Source: a virus. From it: 42,519 nucleotides of DNA. Positions 25,319-32,805 of this stretch are shown piece after piece. Each line of letters begins with the position of its first letter. Position 1 is the first letter of the stretch. A program made the position numbers and the translations under genes. The notes below the pieces were generated by a model. The model ran no database searches, was not told the DNA's origin, and saw only the letters and a list, made by a program, of their open reading frames with translations. Location: the IMG/VR virus record IMGVR_UViG_3300020478_000017, positions 1-42,519 of that record, one strand, 5' to 3'.

Positions 25319-26155
25319 ATGTCAAATAAGAATCTATTAAACGAATCTCAGGTTCGTCAATTTATGAAGTTAGCGAGACTGGAGCCCCTGACTCCTGGTT
25401 TTGTGGACGGGCTTACTGAGAAGAAGCTTGCTCACGATAGCAAAGCCTTTCAGGACATTTCTGCCGACGAGGGAGGCACCCATACCGCTCACCAGCAAGG
25501 CGCTGCAAGTCATGAGGCTGCCGAGGAAGACGAGCGTGATGAGGAGCACGGCAGGTGGGGTACGCGTACCGAAGGCAACGAAGCACAGGAAACTACCGAG
25601 GAGGACTCTCTTGAAGAGCTTCGCACCGGCAAGACCGGCGCCTTGGGTCCGAAGAACGGTACCGCCAACCCTGGCCATGGCCGCGGCCAAGGCGAAGCTG
25701 CTGATGGCTCCCTCTTTGAGGAGGAAGACCTTGAGGCGCAAGACCACGACCTTGAGGATGCTGAGCACGACATGGATCACGCCGAGGATCTTGAGGACGA
25801 CGCCGCCGAGGATCTTGGCGACGTGGGTCTCGACGCTGCTCCCGCAGAAGAAAGTGGAGCGATGGTTGACGTGGATCAATTCCTCGACATCCTTAAGAGT
25901 GCACTGGAGAGTGCGGTCTCGGAGATCACCGGAGAGCCTACCGAAGTTGAGGTCGCCGACGATGTGGGCGAAGTGGAAGACGAGGTCGAAGCTGACGTTG
26001 TGGACGACGGCGAGATGGACGTTGAGCTGAGCGCCGAAGAAGAGGTAGAACTTCAGGAAGATGAGACTGCCGCAGCCAACAATGAGTTGGTTGAGCGCAT
26101 CACCAAGCGCGTGGCTGCCCGTATTTTGAAGAGTGCTCTTGCTGCGAAGAAGTAA
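25319..26155 (+). CDS. Acidic prohead core/scaffold candidate
   Basis: The 278-residue protein begins MSNKNLLNESQVRQFMKLA, a leader of the type I associate with head core proteins of marine T4-like phages, with an LTE site near 31-34. The centre (about 45-250) is extremely rich in Glu and Asp, with repeated DLED/AEHD/AEDL units. The last 25 residues form a basic amphipathic helix (ELVERITKRVAARILKSALAAKK), as in scaffolding proteins that bind capsid subunits. It has a late element and an AGGAGAT ribosome site. It lies near the ClpP-like protease. Scaffold function is inferred. Confidence 0.55.
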   Translation: MSNKNLLNESQVRQFMKLARLEPLTPGFVDGLTEKKLAHDSKAFQDISADEGGTHTAHQQGAASHEAAEEDERDEEHGRWGTRTEGNEAQETTEEDSLEELRTGKTGALGPKNGTANPGHGRGQGEAADGSLFEEEDLEAQDHDLEDAEHDMDHAEDLEDDAAEDLGDVGLDAAPAEESGAMVDVDQFLDILKSALESAVSEITGEPTEVEVADDVGEVEDEVEADVVDDGEMDVELSAEEEVELQEDETAAANNELVERITKRVAARILKSALAAKK

Positions 26156-26164
26156 AAATAACGC

Positions 26165-26193
26165 TTGACTTTCAAGCTATCCTAACATATACT
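26165..26193 (+). promoter_or_regulatory. Sigma-70 promoter overlapping a terminator
   Basis: TTGACT at 26165-26170, a 17-base spacer and TATACT at 26188-26193. The predicted start, about 26200, is inside the left arm of the terminator hairpin at 26197. Confidence 0.65.
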
Positions 26194-26196
26194 AAA

Positions 26197-26226
26197 GGCT
26201 GTGGGTCCAAACCCACGGCCTTTTTT
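26197..26226 (+). terminator. Rho-independent terminator
   Basis: GGCTGTGGGT (26197-26206), loop CCAA and ACCCACGGCC (26211-26220) form a 10-pair stem with one G-U pair, followed by six T. It terminates the acidic core gene. Transcripts from the promoter at 26165 would lack the first bases of the stem and could escape. Confidence 0.85.
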
Positions 26227-26239
26227 ATTTGGAGTTAAT

Positions 26240-26641
26240 ATGCATGAGGTAACGAATCAAGATTTAATGATCTTCGTGGTGCTGGGTTTTGGCGTCGGCG
26301 TTTTTACAAGCTTTTATTTAACACGCTTTTTTGAAGTGCTTCACATGTGGCGTCTATTTCGCGAGGTACTAAGTTATTTGCTTTTGATGTGCTTGAAAAT
26401 TGTTGAAGAGGTATCCTTCCTCGAAGAAGTAAAACAAAAGCACCTGCGACAAGCTGACTTTAGTGCTCAGCAGATTCGACAGTTTAAAGAGGTGGACGAA
26501 AGAACCTTGACAAACTGGAAGGACTCAGTTATACTAGCATTAGTAAGTAAAGCACCGCCTACCTTCCGTACCATGATGCCATTCACGAACTGGGACGAGG
26601 CAATGCGATTTCTTAATCAAACACTTAAGCAGGAGGATTAA
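26240..26641 (+). CDS. Membrane protein with cytoplasmic domain
   Basis: The 133-residue protein starts at ATG 26240 (GGAG 5 bases upstream). Residues 9-27 are a hydrophobic span (MIFVVLGFGVGVFTSFYL). A second hydrophobic stretch lies near 44-56 (VLSYLLLMCLKIV), then a charged helical domain with FLEEVKQKHLRQADF and MMPFTNWDEAMRFLNQTL. It could be an inner-membrane protein of unknown role. The ClpP-like gene starts directly after its stop, and a promoter lies in its own 3' part. Confidence 0.55.
   Translation: MHEVTNQDLMIFVVLGFGVGVFTSFYLTRFFEVLHMWRLFREVLSYLLLMCLKIVEEVSFLEEVKQKHLRQADFSAQQIRQFKEVDERTLTNWKDSVILALVSKAPPTFRTMMPFTNWDEAMRFLNQTLKQED
26507..26535 (+). promoter_or_regulatory. Promoter inside membrane-protein gene
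   Basis: TTGACA at 26507-26512, a 17-base spacer and TATACT at 26530-26535. It would give an additional transcript for the ClpP-like gene at 26642. Confidence 0.55.
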
Positions 26642-27274
26642 ATGAAAACAATTGATGAGGAAGAAGAGGCTCCGAAGGAGGCCCCAAAGAAGACAGAAGA
26701 TGGTGATATACATTTTTCCCTAGAGGATATTCCCGAGGGTCCCCCTTTGATGGGACTTGTGGGTGACCTCACAGAGGAATCATCTCAGCAACTTGCCATG
26801 TCTTTGTTGACCCTAAACGGGGGAAGCGTCTTGTCGACGCCTGAAGACATTGAGGACCCCACAGACATCGAGTTTTTTATCTCGTCGGGGGGAGGATCGG
26901 TTAATGATATGTTTGCGGTGTATGACTTGATGCAGCTGGTGAAAAAGAACAGAGACATTGCTACGTTTGGGTACGGAAAGATTGCCTCGGCAGCGGTACC
27001 TCTCCTAGCCGCGGGTACGAAAGGAAAGCGGTACGTAGGAAAACATGCACGCCTGATGTTGCACCATTGTGCTACTAACGCCAGCGGCCCTCATCCCAAC
27101 ATTCGATCCAGTTTTGATGAGCTTAAAAAAGTTGAAGACATGATGGTGGAAGTGCTCGCAGCGGATACCAAATTGTCGGTCGGAGAGATATATAATATGA
27201 TCTCGCGAAACACCGATGAATATTTCTCAGCCCAGGAAGCATTAGAAATGGGTATTGTTGATAAAATCATCTAA
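26642..27274 (+). CDS. ClpP-like serine protease
   Basis: The 210-residue protein has an acidic 30-residue extension and then a ClpP-type fold: EFFISSGGGSVNDMFAVYDLM (written in two segments 77-90 and 91-97), the nucleophile Ser116 in GKIASAAVPLLAAG, His141/142 in LMLHHCAT and a C-terminal NTDEYFSAQEALEMGIVDKII as in ClpP. The usual SMG after the nucleophile region is altered to SAA, so it may be a divergent ClpP or a ClpP-fold prohead protease. It follows the acidic core gene and precedes a large virion candidate, which favours head maturation. A strong AGGAGG ribosome site is present. Confidence 0.75.
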   Translation: MKTIDEEEEAPKEAPKKTEDGDIHFSLEDIPEGPPLMGLVGDLTEESSQQLAMSLLTLNGGSVLSTPEDIEDPTDIEFFISSGGGSVNDMFAVYDLMQLVKKNRDIATFGYGKIASAAVPLLAAGTKGKRYVGKHARLMLHHCATNASGPHPNIRSSFDELKKVEDMMVEVLAADTKLSVGEIYNMISRNTDEYFSAQEALEMGIVDKII

Positions 27275-27281
27275 TTAGTAT
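27270..27281 (+). promoter_or_regulatory. Variant late element CTAATTA
   Basis: TCTAATTA at 27270-27277 overlaps the ClpP-like stop and lies 24 bases before ATG 27302, with a CGAGGGT ribosome site between. It differs from the common octamer at two positions, so support is weaker than for the other copies. Confidence 0.25.
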
Positions 27282-27301
27282 TAGCTTACGAGGGTACCCC
27301 C

Positions 27302-29053
27302 ATGGATATTGATGCATTAGTAGAGAGCTTTTATAGTAGCTCCGAAACAGAAGACTTGATTAACGAGGTGATGAAGCTTCTCCTCGTTGAAACTCAATCA
27401 CGAAAGATAGCTTTGAGTTGGGATGGAATTCCCGACATTCCCATTTCTGAGATTCCCTGGTCGGATGTGAAAACTGTTGAGGGTGAGGGGGCTGACATCG
27501 ACGGCCCACAACGTCAACAATTGATGCAGTTCCTTGATGACATCCAGGGCGATGACCTTAAAGACAAGATCGACGGCATCGCAAAGTTTTACGATGCTGA
27601 TGTTTCCCAGCTGACTGCAGCTGCGGAAGGACTATCCCCCAAAAAGCAGATCTCTTACGCTCTGGGGTATCTCACTTTCTTTAAGACCCTCACGAAGATC
27701 ATAGCACACTTTAATGCTTCTTCGGCAGGCTTCTCTTTTGAAGCTTTCCTGGGAGTGTTGCTGGGTGGCAAGCAGATCCCAGCGAGCGGAGCAGACACAA
27801 TTGCGGATCTGGTGGATCAAAAGGGCGTCCCCATTAGCCTTAAGCTTTACACCGCAGGGCAACTTAAAGTGGGTGGTAGCTTTACCGACCTTGCCAACGA
27901 CTTGCGTAAGTATGGACAGATGCAGTACGTGGCTGTCACCAAGACCCTCAATGATGAGAAGACCTCCGGAACTTTAGACTTTTATCGTTTTAATTTTACT
28001 CTTGAGAACATAGCGAACATTCTTGTTAATGCGGGCTTGCATAATCCCGAGGTTATGCAGCTTCCTGCTGCCTTTGTGTCCAACCCGGCCGGCTTTGAGG
28101 ATATTGAAATCCCGGCCCCCCCTAAGATGGAGGAGTTGGTTAAAATTTATGAAGATAGGGTTAAAGAATTGGGGCGCAAATATCCGGAAGAGGTATTAAT
28201 CAATGCCATCGCCGCCGTCGGGCTTCCCGAAGATACCTCCATGCTTAAGGGACAGAAGAAGATCTTCGGCCGCGATGAGTTGCCTAAAATTCGCAGCCCC
28301 AAGGTTTCTACTAGCGGCAACATCAAGCTAGCCCTTCGCATGGGTCTATTGCCCGAGGAGCCCCCTCCTTTCCCGACCAGTACGTCCAAGAAGCCAGAAG
28401 CCGTGGCTGCGCGAGAAGAGTGGATGGAAACATATGGAAAGCGCATCGGGTTGGCGCTAGACGTTTACAACAACGTGGTTGCAACTGCCTACAACGATGT
28501 GGTTGAGGCCACTAAGCGCAATATCGCCGCACGACAAGAGTTAATCAGTCGAGCCGGTGGTGAGTATCTATCGCCGGAGGAGTCGGCAGCTGCCTACAAC
28601 GAGTTGTCTGACGGTCTAAAGAAGAAGGCGCTCCTCCTAACCCACGGTTATGTTAACACGGATCAGTTTGATCTTACGGAACCTCGCGTTCTAGGAATCC
28701 AGAAGCTTGCCTCCGGGAAGGCGATCGGTGACGCTGATGAGAAGACCGAACAGGCGCCAATCACGGAGGCACAGGGTGCGGGTTCTGTGGGGATATTCCC
28801 TGCAGGCCAGGAGCAGGTAAAACTTGGCTCCATTGAGGTGGGACAAGAAAAGGTGGTCGCTCTCTTAGAGAAGGTTTCTGAAATCATTGATACCTCTGTC
28901 TTTGAAATCTTCGAAGAGCTTAAGAGACTAACTACCAACATTCAGGCTTACTTTGGCAACAATCTAGAAGATGACAAGCTAGCTACGGCAGCCATCGATG
29001 CATCTGAATCTATTGGTACAAAAACCGCAGCACTGGCTGACGATGAAGAATAA
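27302..29053 (+). CDS. Large virion-leader protein, nuclease-like region possible
   Basis: The 583-residue protein starts with an amphipathic leader, DLINEVMKLLLVETQS, ending in a possible LVE cleavage site. Around 145-185, FSFEAFLGVLLGG, then GADTIADLVDQKGVPISLKLY, resembles the Glu / Asp-x9-SLK spacing of PD-(D/E)XK nuclease cores. This is a pattern likeness only. The rest is helical, with a Pro-rich segment near 355 and an acidic end. It probably belongs to the virion, perhaps an internal protein. Codon use is biased like other highly expressed genes here. Confidence 0.5.
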   Translation: MDIDALVESFYSSSETEDLINEVMKLLLVETQSRKIALSWDGIPDIPISEIPWSDVKTVEGEGADIDGPQRQQLMQFLDDIQGDDLKDKIDGIAKFYDADVSQLTAAAEGLSPKKQISYALGYLTFFKTLTKIIAHFNASSAGFSFEAFLGVLLGGKQIPASGADTIADLVDQKGVPISLKLYTAGQLKVGGSFTDLANDLRKYGQMQYVAVTKTLNDEKTSGTLDFYRFNFTLENIANILVNAGLHNPEVMQLPAAFVSNPAGFEDIEIPAPPKMEELVKIYEDRVKELGRKYPEEVLINAIAAVGLPEDTSMLKGQKKIFGRDELPKIRSPKVSTSGNIKLALRMGLLPEEPPPFPTSTSKKPEAVAAREEWMETYGKRIGLALDVYNNVVATAYNDVVEATKRNIAARQELISRAGGEYLSPEESAAAYNELSDGLKKKALLLTHGYVNTDQFDLTEPRVLGIQKLASGKAIGDADEKTEQAPITEAQGAGSVGIFPAGQEQVKLGSIEVGQEKVVALLEKVSEIIDTSVFEIFEELKRLTTNIQAYFGNNLEDDKLATAAIDASESIGTKTAALADDEE

Positions 29054-29060
29054 AAATAGT

Positions 29061-29088
29061 TTGACATTTCAAATAAGTATGTTATAAT
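29061..29088 (+). promoter_or_regulatory. Promoter of groEL-like gene
   Basis: TTGACA at 29061-29066, a 16-base spacer, TGT and TATAAT at 29083-29088: consensus -35 and extended -10. No terminator is visible between the previous stop (29053) and this promoter. Confidence 0.75.
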
Positions 29089-29115
29089 AAACAATAGATG
29101 AAAGAGAGGTGACGT

Positions 29116-30690
29116 GTGCCTAACTGTAAATTTGAGAGTCGCTCGGACTTAAATGCGAAAGTGTTGAGAGGAGTCAATACGTTGGCTGATACCGTTGCGA
29201 CCACCCTGGGCCCCAAGGGTCGGAATGTTATTTTGCATCAGCTAGGGAAAGACCCTATTATTACAAAAGACGGAGTGACTGTCAGCGAATTCGTCCACAT
29301 GGATGATGAGTTTGAAAATGCTGCAGCGCAGATTATTAAACAGGCGACCGCACAAACCAACACAATGGCCGGGGATGGAACAACAACCGCCACGGTCCTC
29401 GCGCGCGAGATTCTAGTAGGCGCCCAGCGCTACATCACGGCGGGAGCATCCCCCACCGAACTTAAGCGTGGGATTGATGCGGCAGTGCTCGATCTCACCT
29501 CTGCCCTTCAGTCAGCGGCTATACACATTGAAACTCTAGATGATGTAGAGAACATCGCCACCATCTCTGCGAACAATGATCGAACCATTGGCAGGCTCGT
29601 TGCAACGGCGGTCGACAAGGCAGGCAAGGATGGGGCGATCACGATTGAAGAATCAAAAACAATCGAAACCTCTCTGGATATCATTGAGGGCTTCCGCATC
29701 GAGGCAGGCTACGCGGCCTCAGCGTTTGTAACCGACGACCGCCGCGGCGCAGCCCACTACGATTCGCCGCTCTTTTTGATTACGGATGCGAGGATTGAGA
29801 CAGTCGATCAGATTTTGCCGGCCCTGGAATTAGTATCACGCGATGGTCGCCCCTTGGTTATCATTGCCGAGGACATTCAAGGCCAAGCCTTGGCAGCCCT
29901 GGTAATGAATACGGTTCGCGGGTCGATGAAAATCGCAGCGGTGAAGGCTCCTTTTTATGGAGACAGGCGCCGAGCTATCTTGGCCGACGTGGCCCTCAGC
30001 ACCGGTGCAGAATTCTTTTCGACCGATTCGGAAGTGCGACTCCGAGACATTGAGCTAGCGCATTTTGGACAGTCTCGATCGATTGATATTACCAAAAGCA
30101 CTACTACCATTATCGGAGGGAAGGGTGATTGCGAAGAGATCGAGCGACGTATCGAGTTGCTGAAAATAGAACTTACCGAAACAGATGATATGCGAGAGTG
30201 TGACAAGATTCAAGAGCGCATTACCAAGCTTGGTGCTGGCGTTGCCGTGATCCGTGTTGGCGCTCCTACGGAGGTCGAGATGATTGAAAAGAAGCATCGG
30301 ATTGAGGACGCCCTGGAGGCAGTCAAATCGGCACAGCTAGAAGGGATGGTTCCTGGTGGAGGCGCCGCGCTTTTGCGCGCCGGTTCTGTGTTGGAGAAGA
30401 CCACAGTCGAGAACGACGATCAGCAACTAGGAGTAGATATCATGAAGGCAGCAACTGCCGCACCTCTCCGACAGATGGCCACCAACTGCGGCCTCTCGCC
30501 GGACTTAATCGAAGCCAAAATTCGAAAGGCGCCGAAAAATCGCGGCTACAATTTTCGGGATTTTGAGGTAGTGGATATGTTTAAAGCGGGCATTATCGAC
30601 CCTGCGAAGGTTACACGCGTTGCTTTACAAAATGCTGCATCGGCGGCTGGCACATTAATAACAACTTCGCATGCTATTGTAGAAGTATAG
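29116..30690 (+). CDS. groL: Phage chaperonin GroEL (Cpn60)
   Basis: The 524-residue protein spans the whole chaperonin. Features are VATTLGPKGRNVIL, ITKDGVTVSEFV, AGDGTTTATVLAREI (the nucleotide-binding loop with the catalytic-type Asp), an apical domain from about 190 to 370, then VRVGAPTEVEMIEKKHRIEDALEAV as separate halves and MVPGGGAALLRAG. The Gly/Met tail is missing, as in several phage homologues (EL, OBP). It would fold phage virion or replication proteins with the GroES-like cap at 16561. GTG 29116 is the start, with a GAGAGGTG ribosome site, behind a strong promoter. Confidence 0.92.
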   Translation: MPNCKFESRSDLNAKVLRGVNTLADTVATTLGPKGRNVILHQLGKDPIITKDGVTVSEFVHMDDEFENAAAQIIKQATAQTNTMAGDGTTTATVLAREILVGAQRYITAGASPTELKRGIDAAVLDLTSALQSAAIHIETLDDVENIATISANNDRTIGRLVATAVDKAGKDGAITIEESKTIETSLDIIEGFRIEAGYAASAFVTDDRRGAAHYDSPLFLITDARIETVDQILPALELVSRDGRPLVIIAEDIQGQALAALVMNTVRGSMKIAAVKAPFYGDRRRAILADVALSTGAEFFSTDSEVRLRDIELAHFGQSRSIDITKSTTTIIGGKGDCEEIERRIELLKIELTETDDMRECDKIQERITKLGAGVAVIRVGAPTEVEMIEKKHRIEDALEAVKSAQLEGMVPGGGAALLRAGSVLEKTTVENDDQQLGVDIMKAATAAPLRQMATNCGLSPDLIEAKIRKAPKNRGYNFRDFEVVDMFKAGIIDPAKVTRVALQNAASAAGTLITTSHAIVEV

Positions 30691-30702
30691 GGCTATTTAT
30701 AG
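30691..30702 (+). promoter_or_regulatory. Variant late element GCTATTTA
   Basis: GCTATTTA at 30692-30699 lies 24 bases before ATG 30724, directly after the groEL stop. A CCCGGGAG ribosome-site region follows. The flanking GGGC...GCCC could form a small hairpin around it. Confidence 0.3.
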
Positions 30703-30723
30703 AAGCCCGGGAGATCGCCACCT

Positions 30724-31008
30724 ATGTCAGATGAGGAACAAAGCCAGCAGCTTACCGTCATGATGACGGAGATTGCGACGAAGATGCAAGTTCTGCTGGA
30801 TAAGCAGGATGAGCTAGCCGAGAACATATCTAAAATTAAAGAAGCCGTATACGATCCTGACAAGGGATTATATGCCAGACTGAGCAAGCTCGACGCTCGT
30901 CTAGATGCTTTGGAGGCCTGGAAAAACAATAATACTAAGATTTTATGGATTGTTATAACGGTCGGAGTTGGCCTCGTTTTGTCCACCACCTGGCAGGCAG
31001 TCTTTTAA
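30724..31008 (+). CDS. Coiled-coil protein with C-terminal membrane anchor
   Basis: The 94-residue protein has a helical coiled-coil N-terminus (MTEIATKMQVLLDKQDELAENISKIKEAV over residues 13-41), a second heptad block, LYARLSKLDARLDALEAW, then one transmembrane helix (ILWIVITVGVGLVLSTTW). The layout recalls XhlA-type and holin-accessory proteins, where LxALExW-xNNT precedes the span. A lysis or membrane-association role is possible but unproven. Confidence 0.55.
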   Translation: MSDEEQSQQLTVMMTEIATKMQVLLDKQDELAENISKIKEAVYDPDKGLYARLSKLDARLDALEAWKNNNTKILWIVITVGVGLVLSTTWQAVF

Positions 31009-31021
31009 AAAGGAGAAAAGA

Positions 31022-31345
31022 ATGAGAGTAAAGCTATCTTACACAGTTGAAGAAGAAGATATTTTAAGCGAAGCGGCAAAGATATTAAATATGTCATCGG
31101 ATGACATGCAACAAGCCCTCGATTTATTTAAGCACATACCTAAAGAATTACAGGGAGACCCGGACGCTGGTGAGGTCCCCAACACTTTAAAAGTATTGAA
31201 TATGATAGAAGAATATCGCCAATGTTTGTTGAGCTTGGATCTGCGATTTTCTGAGGTGGCCGCGATTATAGAGGGATATGACAAGCACGTTCGTGTCGAT
31301 GGCCCTCCTGATGAAGCACCCCCACCGCCGATGGAGTCGAAATAG
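31022..31345 (+). CDS. Hypothetical helical protein
   Basis: The 107-residue protein starts at ATG 31022 with AGGAGAAAAG upstream; the in-frame GTG at 30968 lies in the preceding gene. It is helical and acidic, with a Pro-rich tail (DEAPPPPMESK). A short DEEDILSEAAKILNM-like segment at the start looks like a helical hairpin. The family is not recognised. Confidence 0.55.
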   Translation: MRVKLSYTVEEEDILSEAAKILNMSSDDMQQALDLFKHIPKELQGDPDAGEVPNTLKVLNMIEEYRQCLLSLDLRFSEVAAIIEGYDKHVRVDGPPDEAPPPPMESK

Positions 31346-31347
31346 GA

Positions 31348-31602
31348 ATGCCGATGCCGCCTCAAGTTGGTGATTTGGTGCATGTACCTCAGGCCGTCGA
31401 ACTCATAGAACATACGATTCCCCCCGAACAGGACCCCCAGCTTACAATTCCCTTGCGTGTCGTCGTAACTGATTCCCCGACAGTCGGAATAGTTACAGAT
31501 CTCTTTGTGCGCGAAGGATATGTGCGCATGTTTTGTGATGGGGATATGTGGTCGGTAAAGCCCGACAGTCTGTACCCCCTGAAGGGAGAGCCCAGTCGAT
31601 GA
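31348..31602 (+). CDS. Small SH3-like beta-barrel protein (putative)
   Basis: The 84-residue protein is strand-rich: VGDLVHVP, LRVVVTDSPTVGIVTDLFVREGYVRMF (two blocks), WSVKPDSLYPL. The opening xVGDLVxV and central GIVTDL turn are typical of small SH3/KOW-like folds. Similar openings occur at 41057, 42015 and 42443. ATG 31354 has a better spaced AGGA and is an alternative start. The stop overlaps the next ATG. Confidence 0.5.
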   Translation: MPMPPQVGDLVHVPQAVELIEHTIPPEQDPQLTIPLRVVVTDSPTVGIVTDLFVREGYVRMFCDGDMWSVKPDSLYPLKGEPSR

Positions 31603-31880
31603 TTAGATTTATAGAAGTGATAGGAGAAGTGGATTCCGCACAGCTTAGCTTAGGGGAAGTATGGATCAATGAAGCTTATGTAGTGAGCGTACGCGAAGCA
31701 CGCGGCTACCGTTCGTTACTACAAGAGGGGAAGTTGCCCGCGGACCTGAACGAGGCTCACTCCTTTACAACCGTTGTTACCAATAATGGTCATAGCACTC
31801 AGAGTCACGTGGTGGTGGGGAGTCCCATGTCCGTGGCCAAGCGGCTTAAGCCTACTCCGTCCACTCTGCTAAAGGGGTAA
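31599..31880 (+). CDS. Hypothetical beta-rich protein
   Basis: The 93-residue protein is taken from ATG 31599, an ATGA overlap with the preceding stop, with GGGAGAG upstream. Sequence is strand-rich (MIRFIEVIGEV, VWINEAYVVSVREA, SFTTVVTNNGHSTQSHVVVG), and the alternation suggests a small beta protein. No family is recognised. It belongs to the unit leading to the cupin gene. Confidence 0.5.
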   Translation: MIRFIEVIGEVDSAQLSLGEVWINEAYVVSVREARGYRSLLQEGKLPADLNEAHSFTTVVTNNGHSTQSHVVVGSPMSVAKRLKPTPSTLLKG

Positions 31881-31883
31881 AGA

Positions 31884-32288
31884 ATGCCTGGACCACGCAA
31901 CAGCAGTATTATTATAAAGCCGTGGGGCAGTGAGGAAACGTGGGCCAATACGTATTATGCAATGGGCCGGCGCCTAACGATTAAACCGGGCCATCGCCTC
32001 TCTCGCAAATATCACCGCACTAAAGACCTCAGCGTTAGCGTGCTGGAGGGGACGCTGATTGTAGAGGTGGGCCCCCTGATGAAGGACGCCCCTGTTAGTC
32101 AGGTGAGCCTGAGCCCAGGCGAGGGGTACTTTTTAGAAGCGGGCACCATCCATCGCTTTTCTGCGGGCCCCGACGGCGCTCAAATTTTGGAGCTTTCCAG
32201 ACAAGGCGCTTATGATGCCGTTCGTTTGGAAGACGACTACCGCCGAATTAATTCGGTACCGAGCCGCGTACCTCAAAGCGATAAATAA
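31884..32288 (+). CDS. Cupin, mannose-6-phosphate isomerase type II-like
   Basis: The 134-residue protein resembles the C-terminal isomerase half of bacterial ManC: KPWGSEETW, LTIKPGHRLSRKYHRTKDLSVSVLEG (metal-binding His and Glu/Asp region), LSPGEGYFLEAGTIHRFSAG (second cupin motif with His), and AVRLEDDYRRI at the end. Members interconvert fructose-6-phosphate and mannose-6-phosphate. The usual first motif HxH is reduced to one His (KYHRTKD), so metal binding may be altered. It could instead be a non-enzymatic sugar-binding cupin. Confidence 0.65.
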   Translation: MPGPRNSSIIIKPWGSEETWANTYYAMGRRLTIKPGHRLSRKYHRTKDLSVSVLEGTLIVEVGPLMKDAPVSQVSLSPGEGYFLEAGTIHRFSAGPDGAQILELSRQGAYDAVRLEDDYRRINSVPSRVPQSDK

Positions 32289-32300
32289 TACTTTCAGGCC

Positions 32301-32328
32301 TTGACAACAAAATCTCCAGTGTTATAAT
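32301..32328 (+). promoter_or_regulatory. Promoter of hsp20-like gene
   Basis: TTGACA at 32301-32306, a 16-base spacer, TGT and TATAAT at 32323-32328. The expected RNA would begin about 32335, at the hairpin GTAAGC-GGTACA-GCTTAC (32336-32353), leaving a short leader with TAAGGAGAT. Confidence 0.75.
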
Positions 32329-32372
32329 ACACAATGTAAGCGGTACAGCTTACCATTTTAAGGAGATAAAAT

Positions 32373-32783
32373 ATGTACCCCGTTCTTAGTAACAACCTAC
32401 TGCGCAATCAGCGCGCCCTGCTGGACACTGTGTTCGGCGAGGATTTTTTCAGCACCCCTGCCTCTGGTGTGATTGATGATTATTCGGTGCGCACCAATGT
32501 GACCACCACTGATGAGGAGTATCGTATCGATGTCGTTGCTCCGGGTCTCGATAAGAGCGACATGAATGTTAAGGTTGAAGGCAACCAGCTTTATGTTTCT
32601 TATGATAACGAGAATACTGATAAGACTGAGCGAGTTTACTACCGTTCGTTCACTCGCTTCTGGAAGCTTCCGGCTGACGTCGACGCAACCGCCATCCGCG
32701 CCGACTATAAGCAGGGCATTCTGTCCGTCTTTGTTCCCCGCGAGACGGCGCCCACTACTTCCATTGATATTGCCATTAAGTAA
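32373..32783 (+). CDS. Small heat-shock protein, Hsp20 family
   Basis: The 136-residue protein has an alpha-crystallin domain: VTTTDEEYRIDVVAPGLDKSDMNVKVEGNQLYVSY in consecutive strands near 48-85, then VYYRSFTRFWKLPADVDATAIRADYKQGILSVFVPR in two parts, ending in the A-x-x-x-GIL-x-V motif. A 40-residue N-terminal arm (LSNNLLRNQRALLDTVFG) and a short tail ending SIDIAIK follow the family pattern. It would hold unfolded proteins, complementing GroEL. It has a strong promoter, a 5' hairpin and a strong ribosome site, so expression is likely high. Confidence 0.9.
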   Translation: MYPVLSNNLLRNQRALLDTVFGEDFFSTPASGVIDDYSVRTNVTTTDEEYRIDVVAPGLDKSDMNVKVEGNQLYVSYDNENTDKTERVYYRSFTRFWKLPADVDATAIRADYKQGILSVFVPRETAPTTSIDIAIK

Positions 32784-32790
32784 TATAGGG

Positions 32791-32800
32791 AACTAATTAG
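32791..32800 (+). promoter_or_regulatory. Variant late element ACTAATTA
   Basis: ACTAATTA at 32792-32799 ends 6 bases before ATG 32806, the same spacing as at 16840, with no ribosome site in between. Confidence 0.35.
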
Positions 32801-32805
32801 AGTTG

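Noticed and set aside
25510-25879. Reverse-strand frames opposite the acidic core gene
   Set aside because: They mirror the repetitive Glu/Asp codons. No ribosome sites, and the rest of the window is on one strand.
32336-32353. RNA thermometer in the hsp20 leader
   Set aside because: The hairpin does not include the ribosome site TAAGGAG. It may protect the 5' end, but a thermometer is not supported.
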